Below, piece by piece: positions 47,210-59,084 of a DNA stretch of 64,000 bases. The stretch comes from Sympetrum striolatum (taxonomy: Eukaryota; Arthropoda; Insecta; Odonata; Libellulidae). Positions within the stretch are counted from its first letter, which is position 1, and each line of letters begins with the position of its first letter. The translations under genes and the position numbers were made by a program. The stretch spans positions 248,001 to 312,000 of the forward strand of contig CANPUZ010000048.1 of NCBI GenBank assembly GCA_947579665.1, in the 5' to 3' direction. Below the pieces are notes generated by a model. It searched no databases and was not told the origin of the DNA. It worked only from the letters and a program-made list of their open reading frames with translations.

Positions 47210-48558
47210 GTAAGTGAAGCTTTTTACCGTCTTTAGTAATGTTTTTAGTATTTAATAACCTAACATTTAAGTTTGCTTACAAGAAGCATTTCTGATTAAA
47301 TTTTCCCACATTTGTTATGGTTGTGTTTATTTACTTTACGCAAACGACTTAATTTCCTATATCTGAATGAATTTTACCTTAGTCTTCTATCATTGAAAGT
47401 TTTACTTGTCACTCACGTTTGTTTCTTTGCATTTCACTTAACACGGACGGTTTTGTAGTGGGAAGCAAATTTTTTATTATTCGGTTTCTGTTGATTTCTT
47501 AGAGCGAGACAGGAGATGTGTCAGAAATCTGATGGATTCATTGCAGACAAATTGCTAGAATAAAAAAGCTTCTAAGGAAGAGAATGGTTATTAGAAGGAT
47601 TATACTGTGATAAAGTGCTCCACCTGAGAAATCACATACACAAGAGGAAGACCTTAACTACAGTGACGAAAGCAGATATCATAAGGAATTTTCCGCAGTA
47701 GTTTCTTTATGTTGAGCTATTTGTTAATATTGTAAGTATTGCGAGGCAATTTAATGAATAATCTTTTCATATTCGTGAATTTTAATCTATTTTTAAGGCA
47801 GTACTAGCTGTAATGAAGTTAAGAATGAAGGAAATGTTTGTTTAGACTGATGGATTTACAAATAATTTTTGCAGTAGTTTATTTCCCTGATTTGAATTCG
47901 GAATATTTGCTGTTGAATTTTTTTAATATCTGTGTCTATCCAGTGATGGTTGATGGTTCTTTCTAAACCTGATGCAGATTGTTGAATACAGTGAGAATTG
48001 TAATTAAAAGAACTCTATTCCTCTAGTTGTAGTAAAAAGAAGTCTCTCTACAATATTCGTTATTCATGGTGAATATACATTTTTCTTCTTTCATCAGTGA
48101 ATGGGGAATAGGTTGTACTTTCAATTTAACTAATCGTTTTACTTCTCTTAGATTTGTTCAGATTTCATTCGTTGTTAACTATAGAAAACATTTTTCATTG
48201 TCATTTGCAGTTGTAAAGGAATGTATCTATGTATGTATGTCTATGTTTTAAAAGAATTTACATCAATAAAATTTTGTATTTACAGCATATTTCCTGGGGT
48301 TTTCTTCTTCTTTTATTTTTCTGTGTTTTGAAAATGGGGTAACGTATTCGGCATACGTGCGTGTAGGACGAATTCACTCGAATATTATATCATAGATGTA
48401 CGCATTAGTGAATGAATGCCTTGTTCTAGTTCAGGGAAACATTTACAACGAAGAAATTCGTACGAAATCATTACATTCATCACTTCAAAGACGGGTAGCA
48501 CCTATGGAAAACGTTTGATTTTCTCCGAACTTGGGATCACAACATGGGCATGTCCGTC
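47210..48558. other. AT-rich intergenic, nothing firm
   Basis: No gene recognised; an isolated AATAAA near 48270 has no associated coding exon. Confidence 0.35.
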
Positions 48559-48561
48559 TAA

Positions 48562-48921
48562 CAAGGGAACATTACGCGTTGTGTGAAAGGGATCTTCATA
48601 ATACTTTTAGGGAAGGCTCTCGTGCAAATAATAATAACAATTGTGAAACCTTAGCGACTAACTTGCGCTAATTTTTAAGAAATAAGCGTTTAAAAATCAG
48701 CGTCGGATTTCACCGTTAGCGACTTGTAATTATGCGTACGGCAAAATTAGCCAAGGTAGCCGTGGTGTTGTGGTATCGAGCCCGGCAGTGAAATCGTCGA
48801 TCACGGGTTCGATTCCGTGAGGGATACAAATTTTTCAACTTTCTTTTTTGTTCGTATAAGTCTTTCTCTTTCGTTTGTAATTTATTAATTTTCATGCCAC
48901 ATTCAAGAACAACTTTTTTTA
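48562..48921 (+). repeat. Left inverted-repeat arm of the Tc4/Tc5-like element
   Basis: Pairs with 49888-50252. Small differences include a six-base-type duplication (ACCGTTC) present only in the right arm and CTTGCG against CTTTCG. The arm ends at a T-run beyond AAGAACAAC. Confidence 0.85.
48768..48838 (+). ncRNA. tRNA-like sequence in left arm
   Basis: A-box-like GTGGTGTTGTGGTA and a perfect B box GGTTCGATTCC inside a T-arm with CACGG/CCGTG stem. The 5' and 3' ends do not form an acceptor stem, so this is a SINE-type or pseudo-tRNA sequence. In this arm the A-box region has TTG where the right arm has TAG. Confidence 0.55.
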
Positions 48922-49386
48922 GCTATTTTCGCTACCTTCGATAATTATCGGATGAAGCTCATCTACTAACCTGAATGAAATTATTCACCGAATGACGTTC
49001 CCGCTGAAAATCACTTCCCCATGTTTTCCCATCCAGGCATGGGTTTTCCCTATCAGAAGGAGAGTTTATAGTCCTTTCCTGACAAGTCGAAATTCCTCGG
49101 CAATTCTCAAAATTTTTGTGCATTTATTTTCAATATCAATTCTGGATAATTTGCTCCTGTAATTTTTATTCCTTTAAGAATATTAGGAAAGACTTTTATG
49201 ATGAATTTGAACTAGATTTTAAAAATAGAATTACATTTTTGGCAGATCGATAATTATCATAATTTACTCAAATAGTAAATACTTTTTATAGCAAGACTAC
49301 ATCAAAGATATTCGGAGAGATATTGCGGAAATTAGGATGAAGGATAGCTATGCATTTATGCAATACAAATATATTTCATAAAACAT

Positions 49387-49890
49387 TTATTTCTCACAAT
49401 TTTTTGGGTGGTATTTAAAATAAAAGCAATCGAAACATAAGCATTTTCTGCACCAAGAACAACGCAGGAAACTGATAGCATTGCAGCTACATTTAAATTT
49501 TAAAATGTCCGAAAAGCAAACTTGATTTACATTTAAGAAAGCACCTCTCGAATCTCTTAATCGACAAGAAAACCAGGCATAACACAACATATTCGTAAAT
49601 ATTGGAGCAGAAAGTTGATGATGCATTAAAGAGTGAATGCGTATAGCATCCTCTCGTTTATTTAACTCCTTGTTTGATGCCATTACCTCTGGGGCGTTCT
49701 GAATTCTTTTAATTAAGTTCTTCACTTGCCGGAAAAATACACGTCAAGAGGTTGGCACAATGGGGTACATTTCGGCGGGATAACTTTTAACGTGCACGTT
49801 GGGTTACCATTTCCATCCACAAATACTTCGTCGTAGAGAGAGGTGTTCGTTTGCCCTGACCATGAGTCTATGATCAACAGAAAATAATAA
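49387..49890 (-). pseudogene. Tc5-like DDE transposase, C-terminal part, one frameshift
   Basis: The minus strand reads FLLIIDSWSGQTN (catalytic Asp at 49866-49868), then VIPPKCTPLCQPLDVYF (Asp at 49743-49745), 40 residues between the two. A one-base loss in a T run (49733-49737) breaks the frame, which continues as VKNLIKRIQNAPEV and ends in a Cys-rich tail (CSWCRKCLCFDC) at 49387. The N-terminal DNA-binding part and first catalytic Asp are absent, so the element is non-autonomous. Confidence 0.75.
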
Positions 49891-50252
49891 AAAAAGTTGT
49901 TCTTGAATGTGGCATGAAAATTAATAAATTACAAACGAAAGAGAAAGACTTATACGAACAAAAAAGAAAGTTGAAAAATTTTTATCCCTCACGGAATCGA
50001 ACCCGTGATCGACGATTCCACTGCCGGGCTCGATACCACTACACCACGGCTACCTTGGCAAACTTTGCCGTACGCATAGTTACAAGTCGCTAACGGTGAA
50101 CGGTGAAATCCGACGCTGATTTTAAACGCTTATTTCTTAAAAATTAGCGAAAGTTAGTCGCTAAGGTTTCACAATTGTTATTATTATTTGCACAGAGCCT
50201 TCCCTAAAAGTATTATGAAGATCCCTTTCACACAACGCGTAATGTTCCCTTG
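49888..50252 (-). repeat. Right inverted-repeat arm of the Tc4/Tc5-like element
   Basis: Reverse complement of the left arm. The arm begins within the transposase coding flank, at the T-run before FYYFLLIID. Confidence 0.85.
49981..50057 (-). ncRNA. tRNA-like sequence in right arm
   Basis: On the minus strand: GTGGTGTAGTGGTATCG (good A box) and GGTTCGATTCC (perfect B box) in a T-arm CACGG/CCGTG. Slightly better preserved than the left-arm copy. Not a complete tRNA. Confidence 0.55.
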
Positions 50253-50539
50253 TAAGACGAATAAAGACGAAATGGAAAGGTCACTGTCATTTATTGCATT
50301 GTTATTAATATAAAAACGTATCACTAAGTACATTACAAATCATACAGTGAAGAGACGAGAAAAGAATGTAAACAAGAACTCGAGCCAGAATCCATGAAAG
50401 AACACTAAGAAAGATTGCATAATAATAGGCTGTGGATCGAAAAAAGTTCAGAGAAAGATAGCTGAGGAAGCAAATCGTTAAAGAATATGACGTTAAGACG
50501 CCAGGAAGCTACAAACCAAAGATTAAAATTTTGATATTG

Positions 50540-51360
50540 ATGAGCATCTAAATGATGAAGAATTGAAAGTATGTTTGATAGACCAAAATAGTGAGGTGTT
50601 TAAAGTAGATTCTTCAATTGATATAATTGTAAATAAGGAGGTAGAAGGGAAAAAGACAGCAGGAATAGGAGAAATAAAATTAAAGAGAAGTTGAGAGGTT
50701 ATTAAGGCTAAGGAAAAGGGGAGACATAATGTAGGATGGGAAAGATATAGAATTGAAGAAGATATGGGAATTACAAGATGCTACTCTCAAGAACATAAAA
50801 GTACCTATTGCCAAAAAGGTATTAAAAGTGTAAAATGTGGCGAAGAACATTTGGCCAAGGACTGAAAAAGTATTATTGAAAAATGTGTAAATTGTGATGC
50901 AGTTAATTTTAAACTTGGTCTTAATTTAGGTGTTAATCACAGTGTATTAAGTAAGAAATTTTCTGTCTATCAAAGTATATGTGGAGTTATGAGGAAGATG
51001 GTAGATTATGGGATTAAATAGCAATTAAGGATGACAAAAGATTAAATAATTGAATGGGTATTGATTTTAAATGTTAATGGACTGATTGACGAGGTGAGAA
51101 GATTGGCTGTGAAAATTAATCCAGTGATTATAGTGGAATCAGAGACTCATATCGTGGAGGAGGGGCAGATTAAAATTGATGGTTATTATGTATATAGTTG
51201 TGTCTCCTGTTCAAGACACACTGGAGGTGTAATGATGTAAGTTAATGATTAAATATGTAGTGTGGTGTTTGACAAAACAGTGGAAGCACTGAGTATTCAA
51301 GATTGGTAACAATGATGATTAGATTGGAGTGAATTGCAACTTCACTGCCTCTCTTGACGG
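50540..51360 (+). pseudogene. LINE ORF1 (CCHC) tail and start of ORF2 endonuclease
   Basis: ORF1 remnant: RCYSQEHKSTYCQK, then VKCGEEHLAKD, KCVNCDA and NHSVLSKKFSVYQ, the three-knuckle tail of a jockey-type gag with damaged residues. About 40 codons on, the ORF2 endonuclease begins: LILNVNGLIDEVRRLA, IIVESETHI, SRHTGGV. Many stops interrupt both. The rest of ORF2 is absent here. Confidence 0.75.
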
Positions 51361-51817
51361 ATCTACAAAAATAAGAAAGAAGTTTGTGGCCACTTATTGC
51401 ACATTGAGCTAATTCACAGTTCTTTAGCCAATGTATGGCAAGAGTTACAATGTTAGCTTGCAGATCAGATATGAGTACCTTCAGATTATCAGTTTTGTTA
51501 CTTTGAGTGACTGAATATTCGTAATCAAGATATTAATGTTAATGGTTTATTCACAGGCAGGAATTGCCCTTTATTGAAGTAAAGATTAATTAATAAAGTA
51601 CAAATGTCAGTGCAAGTCCAGTAATAAGAATTGGTCACATGCCAAAATACAAAATATTAACAGTAACAAAGATTAAAAATTATTTATATACCGCAGGTAT
51701 TATTAGTCAGTTATCTTGTTGCAATCTCAGTTTTGCTATGACCCCTTTTTAAAAAGAATTTATGGATTTGTTAAATAGATCCATGTTATTGCAAGTGCTG
51801 TTACAGGAGCACACGAT

Positions 51818-52120
51818 TCAGTTAATTGGTAAATAATATAGATAAGTTTTAGAGAGGTAGGGAACTTCAAATAGGTTAGAATTGCGAGTGTATGTATGGG
51901 GAATTTTGAATATTTTGAGTGTTAAAATGTCAGTACAGAATACTAAATTAATCAAGACATCATATATAAAAAGTATACCAATATACTCTCTACGTGCTTG
52001 AAGGAAAAGCAGATTTGTTAATGTTTCACAGTGCCCCATTTCTCTTGCAATGTTAAATTTATATGACATCATCCTAAGAAATTTATTTGGCACTCTTTCA
52101 AGGTAATGGAAATATTTGTA
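51818..52120 (-). pseudogene. LINE ORF2 C-terminal fragment, extra copy
   Basis: NKFLRMMSYKFNIARE, MGHCETLTNLLFLQARREYIG, then a long C-terminal segment. It partly duplicates the end of the fragment at 52125-52890 (NKFLRMTSFKFNIVRE), as an adjacent direct repeat of about 300 bp. Confidence 0.75.
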
Positions 52121-52124
52121 GTAG

Positions 52125-52890
52125 AAAGGGTTCTATTTGCAGCTGCGGGTAGGTGTACAAGGAACTTTGAGGGTTACAAGGGATAGAATTTCAGAACAGG
52201 AAATCATGTTATTTAGGACTTTATAAATGGAAAGTATACCAATATATTCCCTTCTGGCCTGAAGGGTATGCTCGTTCAGCTGACTTAATAATGGCCAGGT
52301 TCTCTTACAATGTTGAATTTAAAAGATGTCATTCTGAGAAATTTGTTTTGGACTGTTTCTAAAGAGTTGATATACTTATTGTAATACAGGTTCCAAACGA
52401 TTGAGCAGTACACGAATTGAGACCTTACTAGAGAGGTGTACTATATTTTATGGCAATAGATATCCCTGAAGTCACTACATGTTCTACCAATGAAGCCCAT
52501 CATTTTATATGCTTTTGAAGTGATACTGTTAATATGCAAGTCAAAAATTATCCTAGAGTCAAAAACAACTCCTAAATCAGAGATGTAGTTCACTATTTAA
52601 GCAGTTCTCTGATAGAAAGTAATTAGCACAGATGGTAGTTTTGATTAGTGATAACTTATAATACCATGCTTTTGTACATTGAGTTCCAGTAGGTTTTTGC
52701 AACACCATTCCCTGACCTCAATAAGACAATTTTGCAGTAGTTTGACATCACTATTGCAGGTGACATAATGATAGAATTTAAGATCATCAGCACACAAGAG
52801 AAACTTGACAGAGTTAAGAGGATTTCTGATATCATTAATGAGTAATAAAAACTGTAGAGGACCCATCAACTACTTTGAATAGCAACAGAC
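52125..52890 (-). pseudogene. LINE reverse transcriptase, YADD to C terminus
   Basis: GPLQFLLLINDIRNP (block C), VKFLLCADDLKFYH (YADD block with Tyr changed to Cys), then LEVNVQK-like, HINSITSKAYKMMGFIGR and VYCSIVWNLYYN. Several stops. The N-terminal RT and endonuclease are missing. Confidence 0.8.
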
Positions 52891-53830
52891 TTTAATTTTC
52901 TGAGAATTTTTGCCACAGAGAGTGTATTTGAGGAAAAGTTTATATTATTATTTTGACTAATCACAGGTAAATCATTGGGTGTGACATCTGTGTATACCTT
53001 TGAGAAGCAGTTTGCAAATGTTTAACAATGTTGTATGCGAATGTTTGCACGGTAGAAATGCCTTACCGTTCACTGATGTCGGGAATAGTAGCTTCGCTGT
53101 ATAGTTATATTTTTTGAAGAAAATAGAGAGGCAGCATGATGGTATACCTCAAGAAGTTGATGTAAAATACGCTAAATTAATTAATGTGATGGAATGAATG
53201 AATTACAGTGATTAAAACCTTAGTGATGTTAAATAGTAACATTCTCATATCACTTTGTGATGAAATTCACATATTTAAGCCCATATGGTATATTTGATTT
53301 AATGAATGTCCACAGCTTCGAACAATTTAATTATATACTGAAAGAGAATGATGAAATCCTTTTTCTCTGTGTATCCAACATTGATGGTTCAAGAAACTTC
53401 TACAATTCTCAAACCTGATGACCAACTCTCTACTTCATATTTTCCTTAAACACTAAAAAAACTCCACTGTAATTGTAAGCCTTCTTATAACTTTTCACAA
53501 TCAAATTTACCTGAAAAAGGAACCATTTCTCTATCTTTAATTGGTCCAGTAATTTGAATGCTATTCTTAGTTTGGTCAGAGATATATTCGATGAAACTGT
53601 ACTCTGAGCAATTGGAACCTATGTCCCATAATATATACCCAATTCAGATTTAAGTTTCCCAAAATGGGTTGTCAGGCTGAATTACTGGAATTAATTTCTC
53701 TTAAGAAAAAGGTCTTGAATGTGTTCTACTGATAATCTTAAATCATCATTGTTACTCTTCCCTCACAGTGCCATTAACAGTTTTGTTTAACATGTCACTT
53801 ATGACTGGCTAATTCCCCTCAAATCGAAAG
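52891..53830. other. Intergenic or heavily decayed LINE sequence
   Basis: No motif was recognised with confidence. The part just before 53830 may belong to the RT fragment that follows. Confidence 0.3.
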
Positions 53831-53837
53831 TATAGCT

Positions 53838-54360
53838 ATGTCAACCGATATAAGTATTAACTACATATATTGTCCTCTAGTCACCATCTCAAAAATACTA
53901 AAACTCTTTGAAAAACTTGTTTATAATATCATTCATCTCCAACTCGGAAAGATTATTTTACCACAGCATGGATTCATGAAAGGGCAACCAACTCTTACCT
54001 ATTTATTTCTTTATAATACTATTCTACAAGCATTTGATACCAAGAACCAAATTGTTGCAAGATATATTGATAGTTCAAAAGCCTTTAATAAAGTAAATCA
54101 CATAATTTTCATAAGATTGAAGGCTATAGACTAACATTTTGGATTTATTTCATGGATTAGAGGCTATTTAAATTAAAGATTTATTAGAGTTAGAACACAT
54201 TATTCCAATCCCTATTATCAGATTGAAAAACATTTAGAATATTTTCAAAGGAGATTTTTAAAACATTTGTTCTATAAATGACTTTTCCGCAAAGAAGATT
54301 GTTCATGTACCCTCATACTTTCCCAATTACAAATGAACTCTCTTGAAACCAGACAGGAGG
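53838..54360 (+). pseudogene. LINE reverse transcriptase fragment with internal deletion
   Basis: TISKILKLFEKLVYN, PQHGFMKGQPTLT, then ARYIDSSKAFNKVNH (RT block A with its Asp), WIRGYL, then a jump to QIEKHLEYFQRRFLKHL and LQMNSLETRQ near the C terminus. The catalytic YADD region is deleted. Confidence 0.78.
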
Positions 54361-55505
54361 TTGACTGACCGTTTTAAAATAAATATTTTATTAGTCCAAA
54401 AAGCCATCCAGGCGTAGCAAAGGACCTTCTCAAAAATAAACTTTGGTATACACAAGTACCTCATATATATATATATATAGATTTATGACAGTCATAATAC
54501 CTTCTGCTCATAAGATAGGCTTACAGTGTTCTGTGATTTTAGCCCCAGCCAAAATCCTCATTACCTTTTTTCTGAATCTACAGTATTTTGTGCTTCATCT
54601 CAACCAATGAGAGGGCAAACGAGTAGACTAATGAAGAATGAAACAAGGCGTGTAAAAGCAGATGTAAATATCGATGATATGTATGAAATTTTAGGTAACT
54701 AAGATTTGTTGTTGTCCTTTGTTGATTTCTTACTAAAGTTTTGAAAGAAATCTCACAGGGAAGATATTTATAATTGCATTAGTTACTTTGTATGGTCTTA
54801 AATGGTTGAATTTAACAGACATTGCTTGCAGAAGATTTTCAAGTGCCCAAATTCGAGCACAAGGATACTTATGGTAATAAAATATCGATATCTAATATAC
54901 TATCAGCCCTACAGTGAATCCCTAAATTTCATAATTTTATTAACTGGAAGTCGGTGCGTGATTTTCGGAACTTAGTATCAGTGAAAGAAGTAGAAAATTA
55001 GTAAGTACACAGTACCTTCGATACACTCACTGACTGATTTCTTGGAGGTTAGATTTCCACGAATTCCTTAGGTGCTTCATAAAGTTATTGTTGGAACTGT
55101 TGCTGTCTTCAAATCAGTTTACTATTGGTCAGCTAGTAAGACCTCGATTCGTATAAACGGATAGGTATCTTTTATTTTTTAATATTTGCTACAAAAGCAA
55201 AATCCTCTCGTATCCTTGTGAACGGAAGTACTGCAACTTTCAACTGTAGCGCTTTTCTATACGTAATTAATACTTGTAATTAGTTTCGCCTGGATTAACT
55301 ACTCTACGAATATTATTCAATTACCTTGGCCTTTCATATATTGCTGAATATATGATTTTAATGGAATCTAATGGTAAAATTGTGGGTATTTTTCTAGTTT
55401 CACGGTGTTTGGGAGAAATTCTATATCTCCTTTACTACTGAAGATACACATACCATTCTTACACCATATTATAGAGGAAGGGTTGCAGTTTATATATATG
55501 ATAGC
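54361..55505. other. Intergenic, nothing recognised
   Basis: A short TA microsatellite at about 54463-54477; otherwise no features. Confidence 0.4.
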
Positions 55506-55510
55506 AATCT

Positions 55511-55659
55511 CTTCTAAGTGCTGCCATTTCGGAGAAAATTCTATACAAAAACGACAAATTTTCGACGTTTTTCGTCTGCTACTAGAAAATTACCAAATTG
55601 TGTTTTAAAATGAACAAAAATTATACCATCCACGTCAGTTAAAAGTTAATCATTATACG
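55511..55659 (+). repeat. Dispersed repeat C, copy 2
   Basis: Partner of 1182-1330, same orientation. Confidence 0.75.
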
Positions 55660-56500
55660 TTTCAAATTAGAAAATTCTATCGCATGAAATCCTATCACTA
55701 GGTTTAAAGTATTTCTCTATTATTTATAGTTTTCTTCAAGCGGGGTCATTATTTTTCCATAGTCGAGTCTCGCACGGGGAAACAGTAACATATGTAACGG
55801 ATGTTAAGCGTTCCACAACACTTTACATAATAAATTATTGATGGTCATTTACATTTATTATTAAAAGATTAAAACGTTCATTTTATTCCACGTCCTTGGA
55901 CAGATGCACGCTCCAAGAAACGTAGTACATACGTGCATCCATATGTGCTATGTCGTACATCATTTTGCATCTAAAAGCGAGAATCGCATTCATTTTATGC
56001 GATCGCATGACTTATTGCGGCTTTATTTTACATTCTGCTAATTACGGGCAGTCAATTAACTCATTTGCCTTGATGATATTGTTAAATATGCACACACTTG
56101 CCACAGTTCGTCTGCTAACCGACCGACTCCTATCCCTACCCACTCTTTTTCACTAACGGTAGAATTCTCCGGATTCTGTGGAAAGATGTCGTTCGCAACT
56201 TCAAAACGTGTCCAAATTCGAGTAGGTTACTTCGATATAACGCAAAATAGAGGCCAGATAAATAGAATAATTTCGAAAAAATCTTTCGCCTGCTTTCGCG
56301 TCGATTGAAGCTGGAAAAAATGGAATTTTCGCTCAGGATATATTTTACACATTAAGATTCTATACGATATTCTTGGATGTTTTAACAGGCAAGCGAGAAA
56401 ATGAGGGTTTTTCGATAATAAAACCTTTTTTCTTAAATATCGCTCCCCGATTGATTCGGAAAGAAGCAAAAATGTCGTTCCATACGCACTAGCCGAATCT
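55660..56500. other. Intergenic, nothing recognised
   Basis: Short open frames on both strands without known motifs. Confidence 0.35.
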
Positions 56501-56509
56501 TAAGCCCGG

Positions 56510-56760
56510 TTCACACGGTGTATGTTTTCTAGCTTAATTCTTTGCGTGGATCTCTGCATGCTTGCTAGCAGTAAATAGTTCAGCTAGCAACGCATAGCAA
56601 CCAACCATCAGCGAAGCATGCAGGAAAAATAGCACCTGTCCTATTTCTCAAAATCAAGCAAGGGAGCATGCCCAGCAGCAGGCAGACACGAAATTTTCAT
56701 GCTAGCGAGCATGCAGGGTTCCACGCAAGGAATCAAGCTAGAAAACATGCACCGTGTGAA
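56510..56760. mobile_element. MITE with 61-bp inverted ends, right flank fused to repeat
   Basis: Arms 56510-56570 and 56700-56760 pair at 55 of 61 bases and begin TTCACACGGTG. The left side is preceded by TTAAGCCCGG, so a TTAA-targeting (piggyBac-like) origin is possible. On the right no mirror TTAA exists: at GTGTGAA the sequence continues as AATTCAAGCAG of the B-box family, which itself contains GTGTGAAAATTCAAG. Confidence 0.65.
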
Positions 56761-57620
56761 AATTCAAGCAGAAAAATTTGCTGCAAATATCTCAAACGAC
56801 TCTATCCCAACTTTTCACGAATGTAAATGGCTCTCTGGATTCGAACCAAGGATGATCTTGGAAATCTAAATCATGTTTCTGAAAGTAATTTATGGTCTCT
56901 ATCTATATGCCGAATTTCAAGTTTTTATATTATTGGGAAAGGTTTCAAAATAATTCCTAAAAATCGGATCAACTTCTGATTGCAGAGACACCTGGTGTTG
57001 AACCCAGAACACATTGTAAGCTGTAAATGCACAATTTGATTTATAAAGACTTGCTCTTGTATCATGCAAAGTTTGAAGTCGATAGCATGCCGGGAAGTAC
57101 CTAAATTATGTTTCCGTTATCTCCGTAAGAAATGCATTGAGAAGTGAAAATGGCCCTCTGGGATCGAACCAAGGACCATCAGCGAGTAATTAAAATTGTA
57201 TTATTAAATATTTTTATAATCTCTAACTCCATGTCGAATTTCAAGTTTCGATGCCATCGGGAAGAGGTCGAAAAAAAATCATAAAAATCGCCACAGCGCA
57301 TTTTAAACGGCAGCTTTTTGCCCCGACCTAGCATCGAACCATGGAGAATATTCGAAGATGTCTTTTTGATTTTCGTTAGATATGCACGGCTTCTAGCGAT
57401 CCCTCGAATTTCAATTCTCTACTTTTCCGGGAATTGCCACAAAAAAAAATTTCGAAAATCCCGACCATGTATCCTTATGGAGAAAATCGCGACTTTGGGA
57501 TCTTCTGGAATCGAACCCATGACACCGAGGTTCAAAGTCGGCCTTTTCCTGGAGGTTACACGTTATGGCCAATACGTCGTACAATTCTCAAGTCTATATA
57601 CAATGAATATCCGGAGAAAC
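56755..57620 (-). repeat. B-box modular repeat array, five modules
   Basis: T-arm-like motifs at 56841 (TTCGAACC), 56998 (TTGAACCC), 57165, 57334 and 57511 (TCGAACC), steps 157, 167, 169 and 177 bp. Between motifs each unit carries a TTTCAAGT(T/C) segment, a CGGGAAG-like phrase and an A-rich run. Unit contexts differ (CTCTGGGATCGAACC, CCTGGTGTTGAACCC, CTAGCATCGAACC, CTGGAATCGAACCC), so they are old and diverged. Confidence 0.8.
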
Positions 57621-58140
57621 GTCTGTATACAATAGATAGTTGACTATCACCATCTGTGTGACAGGAAAGTAAGTTTAATAGTTAGGAGGGTAGCTACAAT
57701 CTTTTTTGTGAAATTTTGTCTTTTGAATTTTAAACGTTTCTTTTAAATAATCTGTGGAGTCGCCACGTTCACACCGTCAATTTATTTGTTTGCGGTCGAG
57801 CTGTGACTTATGTGCGATTCGAAGTGTTTCTTCGCGATTTCCACTAAGTGAGTGTGTGAGCACATTTTATCGATCGTCTAATCTTAGTTGCGTTAATTTC
57901 ACGTTTTCTTGCGTTCAGACAATCACGCCTACTTCCATTATGCCTCGGCATTGCCGGAGTGAAGAAGATGGAATATGTACTATTCGCGTGAAAGTCGAAA
58001 TGATAAAAAACATATGAAAATTAGATTATTTAGTCATTTCTACAGCATTTTAATTTCGTTTGCGCACCTAACGCCATTCCAAGAAATGTTACTGCTTTTG
58101 ATGAAGGATTGATGCATTGACGAATTGTCAACAGTTGTTA
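57621..58140. other. Intergenic, nothing firm
   Basis: A short ATG frame of 25 codons starts at 57942 (MPRHCRSEEDG). It is too short to call. Confidence 0.35.
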
Positions 58141-58591
58141 AATCAGGTGCAAGACCACGCGAGTGTAACGTCGCTAACATTCTGCAAGCATGTTGTTTGC
58201 GCAAATTTCAAGTCGGCATCATATCGAGAGGGTCCTCAAAAGTAGAAAAAGTATTGAAAATATTCTTAAAATTTATCCGTCATGCTTTTATAAAGATGTA
58301 CAGCATCGAATCCAGATGATCAGGCGTTACCGTGTAGAAAGCCATTCAGATAATGAGGAAAAACAGTGTAAATTTAAGCATTAGTTTTCAATCTTTCACT
58401 GACCAGTCGAAATCCGAAATACCTGCTGCGGCCTTAAACATTTTAGGTTGTCGCACTGCACTTTAGCAGCCAGGATCCGAACTCCCCGAAAAATGATGCT
58501 CTTATCAATCGCCCTCTCTCACCCCTCAAAAAAGAAACTAGATACTCCTGGCAACCGCTGATCCATAACATCCAACGTCGCCGATGTTACC
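58141..58591 (+). repeat. Dispersed repeat A, copy 2
   Basis: Partner of 6362-6814. Confidence 0.8.
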
Positions 58592-58769
58592 AGAAAACTT
58601 GGCCTAGAAAGAAAGAGCAGGGCCACGTTTTATGAGCTTTCATTTTTCGCGAAAACTATAATCGAAATGTTTATGTCCTTGGAAATGTTTAGCGAAGTAA
58701 TGCACTGCTGTAAACCAGAGCAGTTCCTCGAAGGTTTTTCGGAAAAAAATATTTTCTGAAAAATTGCGC

Positions 58770-58990
58770 AAATGGCTCCGGAATCGAGTTATTTCGAAGG
58801 AAAATGTTGTTTTACTTCACATTCTGTAACGATTTCTTGGATTTTATTGAGTATAAACGAGGAAAAGATTGTTTACCAAAAATAAATACTTGGAAATGGT
58901 TAAATTCGCTCCGTATTCGATTTCTTAAGAGGGAAAATGTTGTTTTAATTTACATTCTGTGAGAATGTCTTCTGCGATTTATGGCTCATA
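58770..58990. repeat. Two-unit tandem repeat, period about 135 bp
   Basis: GGAAAATGTTGTTTTA, TTACATTCTGT and TTCTG-GATTTA-like phrases recur about 135 bp apart (near 58799 and 58933). Non-coding. Confidence 0.5.
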
Positions 58991-59084
58991 ATTTGAGCTA
59001 GATAGAATATGCCGGGCTAAAATACGTTTAAAAACAATTAAAAAAGGGAAGAGTCGTAGTTAAGTACGAGTAAAATGTAGCTTG

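Larger units (their letters stand above)
48562..50252 (-). mobile_element. Tc4/Tc5-like DNA transposon with 0.36-kb inverted repeats
   Basis: Inverted arms of about 361 and 365 bp (48562-48921 and 49888-50252), over 95% alike by eye, begin CAAGGGAACATTACGC. TAA is present on both sides (48559-48561 and 50253-50255) and the rebuilt target is C-TAA-G, fitting the CTNAG target and TNA duplication described for nematode Tc4/Tc5. Those elements also have very long inverted repeats. The interior (48922-49887) carries a transposase remnant on the minus strand. Each arm contains a tRNA-like sequence. Confidence 0.85.

Noticed and set aside
47510..47700. Possible degenerate zinc-finger exon (HLRNHIHKRK)
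   Set aside because: Only one cysteine is in place, stops lie close by, and it does not join in frame to the candidate exon upstream.
48768..48838. Functional tRNA gene in the transposon arm
   Set aside because: No acceptor stem can be formed despite good Pol III boxes.
53838..54134. Host gene candidate
   Set aside because: Clear LINE reverse transcriptase motifs, including the block A Asp.
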